Assembly (NCBI GenBank): GCA_010671975.1
Contig: JAAHIA010000017.1
Coordinates: 1 to 25,553 of the forward strand
Direction of reading: 5' to 3'
From: Leptolyngbya sp. SIO4C1
GTDB lineage: Bacteria > Cyanobacteriota > Cyanobacteriia > Phormidesmidales > Phormidesmidaceae
DNA: 25,553 nt
In this document: piece after piece, positions 7,697-15,110 of the stretch
How the letters are laid out: each line of letters begins with the position of its first letter
Position numbering within the stretch: the first letter of the stretch is position 1
Position numbers and translations under genes: made by a program
The notes under the pieces: generated by a model
Database searches by the model: none
Told to the model about the DNA's origin: nothing
Seen by the model: only the letters and a program-made list of their open reading frames with translations

Positions 7697-8455
7697 ATGG
7701 ACAACCGTAGGATGGCACCTGTTCGCGCCGATCGCCTAGCGGTCTTGATTGATGCTGACAATGCTAACGCTAAGCTGATTGAGCCCCTGCTCAATGAGAT
7801 TGCTAAGTACGGCGTGCCTTACGTCAAGCGCATCTATGGCGACTGGACCAAACCGCATCTAAGCCATTGGAAAAGTAAGCTCAACGAGTTAGCGATTCAG
7901 CCTATTCAGCAGTTTAGCTATACCCACGGCAAAAATTCGACCGACAGCGCTCTGATCATTGACGCCATGGACCTGCTCTATACGCGCAACTTTGACGGCT
8001 TTTGCCTAGTCTCAAGCGATAGCGACTTTACTCGATTAGCCAGTCGCCTGCGCGAGTCGGGACTGCTGGTCTACGGCTTTGGCGAGAAGAAAACGCCGCA
8101 GGCGTTTGTCAGCGCCTGCGACAAATTTACCTACGTTGAGATTTTGCGTAACTCTGCTCAGAGCGCCGCTAGCCACGCCGGTAAACATAGCCAAACTGGC
8201 AAGTCTCTAAACAAAAAGATTTTGCAGCTGTTCAAAGACGCCTATGAAGCCGTGTCTGGAGAAGACGAATGGATTCACCTCGGGCCGTTTGGCTCACAGC
8301 TTAACAAGCTCTCACCCTCGTTTGACCCGCGCAACTATGGCTACAGTAAGCTGGGTCAGCTGGTGAAAGCCAGCAATCTTTTTGAGATTAAAGAAACTCC
8401 CCACGCCAAGAAACCAGCAGCAAAAGATATCTATATCAAACTGAAGGAGCTATAA
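7697..8455 (+). CDS. NYN-domain (PIN-like) ribonuclease with C-terminal LOTUS/OST-HTH domain
   Basis: The 252-residue protein has an N-terminal NYN/LabA-like nuclease domain: VLIDADNANAK (D19, D21), NSTDSALIIDAMDLLY (D83, D89 region), CLVSSDSDFTRLASRLRE (D108, D110) and GFGEKKTPQAF. These acidic clusters are the expected metal-binding set, so the domain looks active. A linker (about 152-171) leads to a winged-helix OST-HTH/LOTUS domain (about 172-250), with SGEDEWIHLGPFGSQL and NYGYSKLGQLVKASNLFEI typical of this fold, which binds RNA in other proteins. The combination suggests an RNA-cleaving or RNA-silencing role. The target is unknown. A second ATG at 7712 is an alternative start. The preceding gene is a creatininase-family enzyme on the same strand. 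Confidence 0.88.
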   Translation: MDNRRMAPVRADRLAVLIDADNANAKLIEPLLNEIAKYGVPYVKRIYGDWTKPHLSHWKSKLNELAIQPIQQFSYTHGKNSTDSALIIDAMDLLYTRNFDGFCLVSSDSDFTRLASRLRESGLLVYGFGEKKTPQAFVSACDKFTYVEILRNSAQSAASHAGKHSQTGKSLNKKILQLFKDAYEAVSGEDEWIHLGPFGSQLNKLSPSFDPRNYGYSKLGQLVKASNLFEIKETPHAKKPAAKDIYIKLKEL

Positions 8456-8479
8456 GTGTAAGCAACAGCTCTACAATAG

Positions 8480-8571
8480 GCGCAGCAAATAATACGGTAC
8501 GAATATTTTGACGGCGAAGTATTTGCGATAGCGGGTATGCTGCCCCATGTAGATATTGCTCTGAATATTGG
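8480..8571 (+). pseudogene. Fragment of a Uma2 (DUF820) family endonuclease
   Basis: The frame read from 8480 gives AQQIIRYEYFDGEVFAIAG followed by MLPHVDIALNI. This matches the early part of Uma2/DUF820 proteins, which have a RYEYxDGEV segment, an A-M-A-G turn and an H-x-x-I-x-x-N helix. The frame opens right after a TAG (8477-8479), has no plausible start, and loses similarity at about 8571, after about 30 residues, whereas intact members are about 180-200 residues. It abuts an HxlR remnant, so both look like debris of transferred genes. Confidence 0.6.
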
Positions 8572-8592
8572 AGTGAGCGGACAAGTAAGCGA

Positions 8593-8811
8593 GTGTTTAT
8601 CTTGCCGCAAATGCTCTCTCAACAGCTCCAAGACCTGGAAGCAGATCGGATTTTGATCAAGAATGTTCTGGTGGCCGAGCCTCCTAAGACTGTTCGATAC
8701 AGTTTGACAGAGCTAGGCTACCAGGCAAGCGAGGTGCTCGATGCGCTCACCCGCTGGGGGCATCAAAGTCAGGTGGTGAACCAGCAGATGCAAAACAACA
8801 CAGAGATTTAG
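8593..8811 (+). pseudogene. C-terminal remnant of an HxlR-family regulator
   Basis: Reading from GTG 8593 gives 72 residues in which LPQMLSQQLQDLEADRILI, then PPKTVRYSLTELGYQASEVL and DALTRWGHQ match the recognition helix, wing and last helix of HxlR winged-helix repressors. The family's N-terminal half, with the conserved CPV and GGKWxxLIL segments, is missing. Upstream DNA instead encodes the Uma2 fragment. Intact HxlR proteins are about 100-130 residues. The remnant retains much of the winged helix, but without the N-terminal dimerisation helices it is probably not functional. Any neighbour it once regulated is not identifiable. Confidence 0.7.
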
Positions 8812-8937
8812 TTTTATCGTTGCTATAGCAGTTAGGCACTTGCAGCGAAAAAAATGCCCGTTCACCCATCCGCTTATCCATCTATGGCTCTAATCTGAGA
8901 CCTTATTTTTATTTTTGTGCGCTCCCCTTGTTGGTTT

Positions 8938-10692
8938 TTAATCAGCTTCAAAAACGCGATCGCCTTTGTGCAATCGATAGGCCATTTGGTAGGTTTGCCC
9001 TTGCGATCGCACCGTGGGTGCATGCGCTGCCAAATAGCGAGCCGTGGCTACCAGAATATGAATGCCTGCGTCGGTCTCTTGCAAGTGCTGATAGAGCCGA
9101 AATGCCGCCTCAACGTTCTGAATCGTATGAAAGTCGCGGTCTTCGCGCAGGAGCAAGTGCCCGAGCATGGCCAGCAGCGGCTGCGGGTCGCCACCGCTGT
9201 AGAGATAGCGCCCAACGAGTTGACCGGCTTCGGCCACCTGCTGCTGCTTGTCTAGCAGCTCAGGCAGCGCTGCTAGCAGCGCCTCTGGATTGTCAACTTG
9301 CTTGGCCGGATTGGGCAAACGGGCCGGCGGCATATTCAAAAAGCGATCTAGGTAGACGCTCACGGCTGCGTCAAACACACCGCGCAGCAGCGCGACCGAA
9401 GGCACCCGCTGCAGTCCCTGGTGGACGGCATTGGCAAAGGTAAAGGTATGGTGCGCCGTATCCCAATCACGGAAGTCGTTATTTGAGCTGAACTGCGCAA
9501 TCCGCAGCGCTGCGGCATAGGCCACGGTCTCGGCTAGGTCTGTCTCAGTTGCGCCCTGACGCAGGGCCGCTAGCAGGCTGTCCGCAATGGCGTGGGGGTC
9601 ATTGGCCAGCAGCGTCGGCACCAGCGCCGCCCGCCCCGACCAGCTGCCTCGCTGCGGCTGTCCGGTTTCTAGCGCCGTTTCTAGCTGAGCGAAGGTCTGC
9701 GTTAGCAGCTCGACCAAATCAATTGGATGCCGCCATTCGTTCGACTCTTCCATGCGGGTGGCGTGAGCGTAGCCGCGTACCAGGCTGGTGAGCACCCAGT
9801 CAGCGTCTTGCCAGTCGGTAGCATCCAGCGCTTCTAGCGCCTTGTTGGTAAAGTCAAGTGTGTGTCCGCCGTCAATCAGGCGATGGTCGGTAGCGGCGGC
9901 AAACAGCATATCGGCCAGCGCCGTACGCGAGACCCCAGCCTGCACGGCCGAGACCAGACAGCGCTGCGCGCCCTGCGTGTCGCGCACTTCCACAAACTGA
10001 CGGAACCAGGCTTTGAGCGTTGCCAGATCGGGAATGCTCGGCAGCGGCTGCACCAAAAAGCGAGGCGGCTCACCAGAACAGTCTCTAGCCACGGCGGAAA
10101 GACCGTGATACAAAGCTTTGGATCGATCAGCGGCGTCTAAGTAAGGCAGCAGGTTAAATAGGCTGGTGTGAATGGTGAGCCCGGTACTCCAGCCGGCTTG
10201 ACGATAGCGTGCGCCAAAGCTCAGCCCAGTTTGAAATGGCTCTGAAACGGCTACGCCGCCGTCTAACAGTCCTAGCGCTGCCTTCGCCAGGATCAGCGAA
10301 ATGCTCTGCTCTAAACCGTCCTGCAGCCGCTGACGCTGGTGCGCGACGGGGTCGGCTTTTTCAGCAATATCTACCCAGATTTCGCCCCGGTCTACCTTGA
10401 CTGGAAAGGCGCGCCCGTCGTCTGCCCAAATGTCGAACGTGCCGCCGCTAGTGAGGTCAAAGCGAGCGTGATGCCAATGACAGGTGAGGATGCAGTTTTT
10501 GACGCTGCCCTGGTGTAGCGGAAAACCCATGTGCGGGCAGCGGTTATCAATGGCGTAGATTTGGCCGTTAGTTTTGACCAGCGCGATCGCCCGCCCTTCG
10601 GCCTTGACCAGCAGCGGTCGATCGGCATCTAAATCTTGCTCATGGGCGACGCGAACGTAGCGTTCTGTTGTTTTGGGTAAAGCTGCGGTCAT
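8938..10692 (-). CDS. Rieske [2Fe-2S] protein with a long helical C-terminal domain
   Basis: Residues 11-110 form a Rieske domain of the soluble ferredoxin type. It has NRCPHMGFPLH (C52, H54) and LTCHWHHARFDL (C71, H74), the standard C-x-H and C-x-x-H cluster ligands, then a GGTFDIWADDG turn. The remaining 470 or so residues are mostly helical and of no family I can name. They include GHTLDFTNKALEALD, EESNEWRHPIDLVELL and VSVYLDRFLNMPPARLPN. No oxygenase mononuclear-iron motif is seen, so this is not a standard ring-hydroxylating oxygenase. It might be an electron-transfer or cofactor-handling protein. A strong ribosome site (AGGAGA) sits eight bases before the ATG, overlapping the stop codon of the upstream ychJ-type gene, which indicates translational coupling. 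It is 584 residues long. Confidence 0.8.
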   Translation of the reverse strand: MTAALPKTTERYVRVAHEQDLDADRPLLVKAEGRAIALVKTNGQIYAIDNRCPHMGFPLHQGSVKNCILTCHWHHARFDLTSGGTFDIWADDGRAFPVKVDRGEIWVDIAEKADPVAHQRQRLQDGLEQSISLILAKAALGLLDGGVAVSEPFQTGLSFGARYRQAGWSTGLTIHTSLFNLLPYLDAADRSKALYHGLSAVARDCSGEPPRFLVQPLPSIPDLATLKAWFRQFVEVRDTQGAQRCLVSAVQAGVSRTALADMLFAAATDHRLIDGGHTLDFTNKALEALDATDWQDADWVLTSLVRGYAHATRMEESNEWRHPIDLVELLTQTFAQLETALETGQPQRGSWSGRAALVPTLLANDPHAIADSLLAALRQGATETDLAETVAYAAALRIAQFSSNNDFRDWDTAHHTFTFANAVHQGLQRVPSVALLRGVFDAAVSVYLDRFLNMPPARLPNPAKQVDNPEALLAALPELLDKQQQVAEAGQLVGRYLYSGGDPQPLLAMLGHLLLREDRDFHTIQNVEAAFRLYQHLQETDAGIHILVATARYLAAHAPTVRSQGQTYQMAYRLHKGDRVFEAD

Positions 10693-10700
10693 GGCAGGTG

Positions 10701-10706
10701 TCTCCT
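10701..10706 (-). promoter_or_regulatory. Ribosome binding site fixing the Rieske gene start
   Basis: The minus strand reads AGGAGA here, eight bases before the ATG at 10692. Its 5' end overlaps the TAG of the upstream gene (10707-10705), so a terminating ribosome would be positioned over the site. Confidence 0.75.
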
Positions 10707-11169
10707 AAGCGTGACACTGTTTGAACTTTTTGCCGCTGCCGCACCAGCAGGGCTGATTCCGCTTCGGCAGCAGCGGCGGCAGGCGCTTGCCATCGAAATA
10801 AAACCAGCGGCCGTTGGCTTTGACGAATCTAGAGCGCTCGTGCAGCTGACCGAGCTCTGGCGCTCGGTAGACAGCCATGAATTCAACCTGGCCAGTGGTA
10901 TCTTGAGGTTGCCCCTTTTGCGTGCTGATGACTGTGAGGCTGACCCAGCTGGTCTCGTTGAGGGTCTGGTGCAGGCTCAGGCGCTCGTCGACCTGGCGCC
11001 TGTCGGGGTGATGGGTGGCTACCAGATAGTCGAGGTTGCCTTTACAGAATGCGGTGTAGCGCGATCGCATCAGGGCCTCAGCAGTGGGCGCAGCTGCCTG
11101 ACCGCTCAGATAGGGCTCGCAGCAGACTGAATAGGGGGTAGCGCTACCGCAGGGACAGAGTTGACTCAT
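10705..11169 (-). CDS. YchJ-family SEC-C motif protein
   Basis: A 154-residue protein with a SEC-C zinc motif at each end, as in YchJ. The first is LCPCGSATPYSVCC (C5, C7, C16, C17) and the last is PCWCGSGKKFKQCH at the C-terminus. The middle (about 30-130) contains AEALMRSRYTAFCKGNLDYL and THHPDRR, then VEFMAVYR and HERSRFVKANGRWFYFDG, which is the NTF2-like core of the UPF0225 family. Length is close to E. coli YchJ (about 152). SEC-C motifs bind zinc and often contact other proteins, but the function of this family is not established. It is the first gene of a likely two-gene unit with the Rieske protein, 12 bases apart. Confidence 0.88.
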   Translation of the reverse strand: MSQLCPCGSATPYSVCCEPYLSGQAAAPTAEALMRSRYTAFCKGNLDYLVATHHPDRRQVDERLSLHQTLNETSWVSLTVISTQKGQPQDTTGQVEFMAVYRAPELGQLHERSRFVKANGRWFYFDGKRLPPLLPKRNQPCWCGSGKKFKQCHA

Positions 11170-11230
11170 GGGCTGGTGGTGTCGCCATCGTTTCGCTCTC
11201 GATCTGGCGCTCGACTGATCAAGATCATAG

Positions 11231-11286
11231 CTCAGGTCCGTCGCGGCCCGCCGCGCTGCTCAGGTTCGTCGTGGCCCGCCGCGCTA
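11231..11286. repeat. 28-bp GC-rich direct repeat, two copies
   Basis: Copies at 11231-11258 and 11259-11286 start CTCAGGT and end CCGCGCT, with three differences between them. Each contains a short stem (CGCGG, loop CCCG, CCGCG in copy one). In copy two one base change turns a G-C pair into a G-U pair, so the fold is kept in the plus-strand RNA. The second copy includes the stop codon of the response regulator gene (11284-11286). No T-run follows, so a terminator role is unproven. Confidence 0.7.
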
Positions 11287-11949
11287 CGGGTTAAGCTGCG
11301 ATCGCAGCTGCTCTGCCAAAATAGCGGCCTGGGTACGATCTCGAAGATTCAGCCGACCTAGCAGATGCGTCACATGGTTTTTCACCGTGCCTTCTGAGAG
11401 ATAGAGCGCCTGGGCAATCTCGCGATTGCTAGCGCCTTGCCCAATCAGCTGCAGCACTTCTTTCTCGCGCGGGGTGAGCTGCCAAAAGCCCTCTGGAATT
11501 TCTAAGTCGGTCGGGGCGGACGCAGGCGCTGAGAGCATTTTCTCAACAATGCCTGGGCCAAACTGGCTGTAGCCTTTAGCCACGGCGCGAATGGCGGCGG
11601 CTAGTTCTTCTGAAGGGGTGTCTTTGAGCAGATAGCCCTGAGCGCCCACCCGCAGGGCCTGAGCAATCAGCTCATCGTCATCAAACGTGGTCAGCACCAG
11701 AACTTGAATCTCGGGGTAGCGCTGCTTTAGCTGGCGGGTGGCGGCAATGCCATCCATCATCGGCATGCGTAAATCCATCAGCGCAACATCTGGCGGTCGG
11801 CCTGTCTGAGCCAAGGCTGCAACCAGCGCTAGCGCGGCTTTGCCATTTTCGGCATCGCCGACCACCTGCAGGTCGGCCTCTAGCTCTAGCAGCGCGCTTA
11901 GCCCCTGGCGAATAATGCTCTGATCGTCAACGAGAAGGATGTGAATCAT
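11284..11949 (-). CDS. NarL/FixJ-family response regulator
   Basis: A 221-residue two-domain regulator. The receiver domain (1-125) has MIHILLVDDQS (D8, D9), the phosphoacceptor D59 in VALMDLRMPMMDG, T87 and K109 in GYLLKDTPSEE. The DNA-binding domain (about 157-216) is a LuxR-type helix-turn-helix, with LTPREKEVLQLIGQGASNRE and LSEGTVKNHVTHLLGRLNLRD. The frame is open upstream to 12099 but that part is a low-quality shadow of the kinase gene, and the protein begins at ATG 11949 with the usual first strand of a receiver. The start lies inside the 3' end of the kinase gene, overlapping by 23 bases, so translation of the pair is likely coupled. Target genes are not visible. Adjacent genes do not suggest a signal. 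Confidence 0.93.
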   Translation of the reverse strand: MIHILLVDDQSIIRQGLSALLELEADLQVVGDAENGKAALALVAALAQTGRPPDVALMDLRMPMMDGIAATRQLKQRYPEIQVLVLTTFDDDELIAQALRVGAQGYLLKDTPSEELAAAIRAVAKGYSQFGPGIVEKMLSAPASAPTDLEIPEGFWQLTPREKEVLQLIGQGASNREIAQALYLSEGTVKNHVTHLLGRLNLRDRTQAAILAEQLRSQLNP

Positions 11950-13186
11950 CGGCGGCAATCGGTAGCGTGACCTGCAAATGGCTGCCCTGACCGGGCTGGC
12001 TGGTGAGCATAAACTGGCCGCCGGCGGCTTCAGCGCGCTCGCGCATGCCCTGCAGGCCGTAGCCGGTTGAGGTCTGTGCAGTGTCGAAGCCGCGCCCATC
12101 GTCGATTAGGCTCAGCGTTAGCGTATGCGCCTGACTAGTAATTTGCAACCGGGCTGCGGTCGCACCGGCGTGTTTGACTAGGTTGGTCAGCCCTTCTTGG
12201 GCAATCCGGTAGAGGGCTACGCGCAGCGGCTCCGGCAGCGGCTCCGGTATCTGCAGCTCGGTGGTCAGCTGCATCCCGGTTGCCTGTCGCACGTTTTCAG
12301 CTAGGGTGCTCACGGCCTCGGCGAGCGACTGCCCCTGCAGCGGGTTTCGGCGCAGCGTGGCGACCGACTGCCGCACGTCTTGCAGCGCTACCGAGCCCAG
12401 CCGCTTGGCTTCAGTCAGAAAGGCCTGCGATCGCGGCGGATCTTTCTGGCTCAGCTTCAGCGCGCCTTCTAGCTGAATATTCAAAGCCGTTAGCGAATGG
12501 CCGAGCGAATCGTGAATTTCGCGGGCAATGCGGCTGCGCTCTTGGGCCATTGCCAGCCGCTCGATTGCCTGAGCTGACTGCTTGAGCTGCAGATTGGTCT
12601 GCCTCAGATTTTCTTGACTCTGCCGCTCGGTGAGCAGCGCATTCACCAGCAGCAAAATAAACATCACAGCGATGCCAAAGAGGAAGATCAGGTTCAGCTG
12701 CACGTTGCTGAGTACGCCATGCAGCCGTCTGGCCGCGCGCGGCGGCAGATTTAGGCTAATCAGCTGAATGCGTACCTGCAGGGCCATCAAAAAGAGCAAA
12801 AATGAAAGTCCGGTGGTGACCACACGCCCCATCAAGCCGAACATAAAGCAGCTGCGGATCACCAGCACCAGGTACATAAAGGGAAATAGCCGACCGCTCG
12901 CCACGCCTAGCAGCGATGTCACACCAATCAGCAGCACCTGCAGCGCCGTATGGCCAATGCGGATCATCAACCGCCCGGTTGGCAGCGACAGCCCCAGCAG
13001 CCCAAACAAAAAAATGCCGCTCAGCGAGATTAGCGGAAACTGCGGCGGCGGTCGTAGGCCAACTGGCCCGACTAGGCTAGGCGGTGCGGGTGCCAAAAAG
13101 CCCATAATGGCGATCGCTAGCAGTGTCCATTCCAGATAGAGCAAAAACCGAAAGGGATGGTTCTGATACTGAATAGGACGATTCAT
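11927..13186 (-). CDS. Membrane sensor histidine kinase, NarL-partner type (HisKA_3)
   Basis: A 419-residue kinase. Residues 1-185 are mostly hydrophobic with about five or six membrane segments (around 14-31, 53-70, 79-95, 102-119, 122-140 and 163-184) and no sizeable outside loop, so it probably senses something in or at the membrane, as DesK-like kinases do. A coiled linker (185-215) leads to the HisKA_3 dimerisation domain with phosphoacceptor H225 in SRIAREIHDSLGHSL. The HATPase domain has an N box (RIAQEGLTNLVKHA, about 327-340), a G1 box (DDGRGFD, about 362-368) and a G2 box (GYGLQGMRERAEAAGG, about 375-390). All catalytic elements appear intact. The regulator gene overlaps its end by 23 bases. 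Signal and name are unknown. Confidence 0.92.
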   Translation of the reverse strand: MNRPIQYQNHPFRFLLYLEWTLLAIAIMGFLAPAPPSLVGPVGLRPPPQFPLISLSGIFLFGLLGLSLPTGRLMIRIGHTALQVLLIGVTSLLGVASGRLFPFMYLVLVIRSCFMFGLMGRVVTTGLSFLLFLMALQVRIQLISLNLPPRAARRLHGVLSNVQLNLIFLFGIAVMFILLLVNALLTERQSQENLRQTNLQLKQSAQAIERLAMAQERSRIAREIHDSLGHSLTALNIQLEGALKLSQKDPPRSQAFLTEAKRLGSVALQDVRQSVATLRRNPLQGQSLAEAVSTLAENVRQATGMQLTTELQIPEPLPEPLRVALYRIAQEGLTNLVKHAGATAARLQITSQAHTLTLSLIDDGRGFDTAQTSTGYGLQGMRERAEAAGGQFMLTSQPGQGSHLQVTLPIAADDSHPSR

Positions 13187-13244
13187 CGCAAACCGGCTAG
13201 ACGGGTGACTTTATTCTAAACGTTGCCCAGTCGGCGCTTCTGGC

Positions 13245-13634
13245 TTACGATTTGTCTGACGTTTCTAGCTGCCTCAGCTCAGACTGAGAGAAATCTTTGC
13301 CTAGCTGCTCTGGCAGGGCTTCATTCAGCGGACTTTCGCGTTCGTAGGTGCTTTTAGCAGTGGGCTTACGCTCAGGATTGTTTTCATTGTTTTGATTGGC
13401 GCTTTGAACAATGTCGCGAATCGGCTCACCGTAGTGCTCAACCGTTTTTTCTTCGCGAGCTTTGTCCATCTCTAAGTCAATGTTGTAGGCCAAAAGCGCT
13501 GTATCAAGCGGCGCTGCGATCGCACTTGGCATCGTCGCGATTAGCCCTGCAGCCAGTACACAAGCGGCTATCAGCCCGCGCCAGCGCTGCTGTGAGCTTA
13601 GCCAAGTCGCTATCTGAGATATTCTGATTCGCAT
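13245..13634 (-). CDS. Small exported protein of unknown function
   Basis: I do not recognise this 129-residue protein. It starts with a basic region (MRIRISQIATWLSSQQRWR) and a hydrophobic stretch (about 20-36), then MPSAIAAP, a good signal-peptidase I site after A40. The mature part (about 89 residues) is soluble, highly charged and probably helical at first (YNIDLEMDKAREEKTVEHYG), with an Asn/Glu/Lys-rich, likely disordered middle (SANQNNENNPERKPTAKS) and a short acidic C-terminal helix (SQSELRQLETSD). It is likely periplasmic or in the thylakoid lumen. It contains a HIP1 octamer in the signal-peptide region. It is a stand-alone gene between the kinase and the sigma factor terminator. Confidence 0.65.
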   Translation of the reverse strand: MRIRISQIATWLSSQQRWRGLIAACVLAAGLIATMPSAIAAPLDTALLAYNIDLEMDKAREEKTVEHYGEPIRDIVQSANQNNENNPERKPTAKSTYERESPLNEALPEQLGKDFSQSELRQLETSDKS

Positions 13635-13669
13635 AGTGAAGCTCTAACCCGTTAGAAATTAGCAAACAT

Positions 13670-13715
13670 AAAAATCTATCCTGCAGTGAGGCAGCTGCCC
13701 TCTTGCAGGATAGAT
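13670..13715 (-). terminator. Rho-independent terminator of the sigma factor gene
   Basis: A perfect 12-bp inverted repeat (ATCTATCCTGCA at 13674-13685 and its complement at 13704-13715) encloses a second 4-bp stem (GAGG/CCTC) with a 7-base loop. On the minus strand the hairpin is followed by a run of five T (13674-13670). It lies 80 bases beyond the stop of the sigma factor gene and is correctly oriented for it. It also separates that gene from the exported small-protein gene downstream. Confidence 0.85.
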
Positions 13716-13795
13716 CTTAAGCGATAGCGGAAACGTCGCTCATAGGTTAGAAGTTGTCGGCCATGCCTACGAGCGCTAGAAGTTGATAAGGCCGC

Positions 13796-14749
13796 TTAGA
13801 CAGCCAGATATTCTCGCACCGCGCCGCGATTTCGACGCAGGTTGCGCAGCGCCTGCTGCTGAATCTGACGTACCCGCTCTCGGCTAATGTTCAAGCGCGC
13901 ACCAATCTTTGCCAGCGTCAGCCGCTTGCCGTCCGATAGCCCAAAGCGCAAGTTAATGACCTCGCGCTGCTGGTCGTTAAGGTTGTCCATCAACTTGTCA
14001 AGATCTTCGCTCAGCGAGCGCTTCATCGCATAGTCTTCTGGCGAAGGACCATCGTCTTCAAGCAGATCGCCTAGCTCAGAAGTCTGATCGTCGCCAATGC
14101 GCATATCGAGCGAGAGCGGCCGACGGGCGTAGTCGAGATATTTCCTGACCTCAGCTGTGGTCATCTCTAGCTCGGCAGCGATTTCAGAAACAGTGGCTCG
14201 ACGGCCTAAAGACTGAGATAGCTGACGCTGCGTTTTCTTCAGCTTAGAAATTTTCTCGTTGATGTGAATCGGCAGACGAATCGTGCGGGACTGCTGCGCG
14301 ATCGCCCGCGTGATTGCCTGACGAATCCACCAGTAGGCATAGGTTGAAAAGCGATAGCCCTTAGTCGGGTCAAACTTTTCGACGCCTCGGTCTAGCCCAA
14401 CCGTGCCCTCTTGAATCAAATCGGCCATATCGAGATTGCGGCGCGCGTACTTCTTCGCAATCGACACCACCAGGCGCAGATTGGCCTCAATCATCTTGCG
14501 CTTGGCCTGCAGCCCGGCTCGAATGACAGCGTCTAGATCTTCTATGCTCACGTCAGCAGCTTTAGCCCAGGCCTGCTTGCTGATTTGCTTGTCGTCTTCG
14601 GCGTTTTCTGACAGCTCGGCCTTGAGCGACTCAAACTCTCGCCAGGCCTGTACTGCTTTGCCGTATCTAATTTCTTCTTCGTGCGTTAGTAGCGGAATGC
14701 GTCCAATTTCTTTAAGATAGGTACCAATAATGTCGGTTGAAGATTTCAT
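13796..14749 (-). CDS. Group 2 RNA polymerase sigma factor (sigma-70 family)
   Basis: A 317-residue sigma factor with region 1.2 (DIIGTYLKEIGRIPLLTHEEE, beginning near residue 6), region 2 (EANLRLVVSIAKKYARRN, then DLIQEGTVGLDRGVEKFD), the -10-contacting region 2.4 (RFSTYAYWWIRQAITRAI), region 3, and a full region 4 with the -35-binding helix (IGARLNISRERVRQIQ). It lacks the long N-terminal region of the primary factor RpoD/SigA. With near-identical region 2.4 and 4.2 motifs it fits the non-essential group 2 factors (SigB to SigE) that serve stress, light or nutrient responses. Which letter it matches cannot be decided by eye. It is monocistronic, with a strong terminator 80 bases downstream and a 361-base region before the next gene upstream. 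Confidence 0.93.
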   Translation of the reverse strand: MKSSTDIIGTYLKEIGRIPLLTHEEEIRYGKAVQAWREFESLKAELSENAEDDKQISKQAWAKAADVSIEDLDAVIRAGLQAKRKMIEANLRLVVSIAKKYARRNLDMADLIQEGTVGLDRGVEKFDPTKGYRFSTYAYWWIRQAITRAIAQQSRTIRLPIHINEKISKLKKTQRQLSQSLGRRATVSEIAAELEMTTAEVRKYLDYARRPLSLDMRIGDDQTSELGDLLEDDGPSPEDYAMKRSLSEDLDKLMDNLNDQQREVINLRFGLSDGKRLTLAKIGARLNISRERVRQIQQQALRNLRRNRGAVREYLAV

Positions 14750-15110
14750 TCAGTCCAGAGTGTTTCTACACCAGGCAGCTTAGAGCGGCTAGCGAGTGCT
14801 TACCATCAGCAGGGGGAAATGAATAATGGCTGGGGCTACCCTACTCAAACGCTGATAGCGCTTACTGAGAGCAACGACAGAAGCGCTGATGGAAGCAACT
14901 ACCTGAATTACAATTATGGAGCATTTTGTAAAGATTCGCATCCTTCGAAAGCGGTAGATCGCTTAAATGGCTCTGCGTATGGGCTTTTCAAGCGCTGTTG
15001 AGAAAGTTTTACACAGAAAGTTTTACACAGAGTGAAGCCGTGCGGAATTGCGGCACTGACGCCTGTATTTCTTCTTTCTGTACCCTGCTCAAGGTAAAGG
15101 GCTAACTGCT
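14750..15110. other. 361-base intergenic region between divergent genes
   Basis: It lies between the leftward sigma factor gene and the rightward membrane protein gene, so both promoters should be here. A 14-bp sequence (AGAAAGTTTTACAC) is repeated head-to-tail at 15001-15014 and 15015-15028, about 80 bases before the membrane protein start. A 60-codon frame at 14819-15001 has a purine-rich run (AGGGGG) before its ATG but shows no recognisable protein. No RNA gene was recognised. Confidence 0.5.
15001..15028. repeat. 14-bp tandem repeat, two copies
   Basis: AGAAAGTTTTACAC occurs twice in direct succession and a third partial copy (AGAGTG) follows. It lies upstream of the membrane protein gene at 15111 and could be a binding site for a regulator, but nothing else supports that. 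Confidence 0.6.

Noticed and set aside
11950..12099. N-terminal extension of the response regulator frame
   Set aside because: The extra 50 residues are a shadow of the kinase gene's 3' end, low in complexity and not part of any receiver domain. The receiver begins at MIHILLVDDQ.
14819..15001. 60-codon frame between the sigma factor and membrane protein genes
   Set aside because: It has a plausible ribosome site but no recognisable sequence, and it lies in a region that must hold two divergent promoters. Kept only as a note.
15001..15028. CRISPR array suspected from short tandem repeats here and at 17189-17240
   Set aside because: The repeat units adjoin with no spacers and no cas gene is present, so this is not a CRISPR array.
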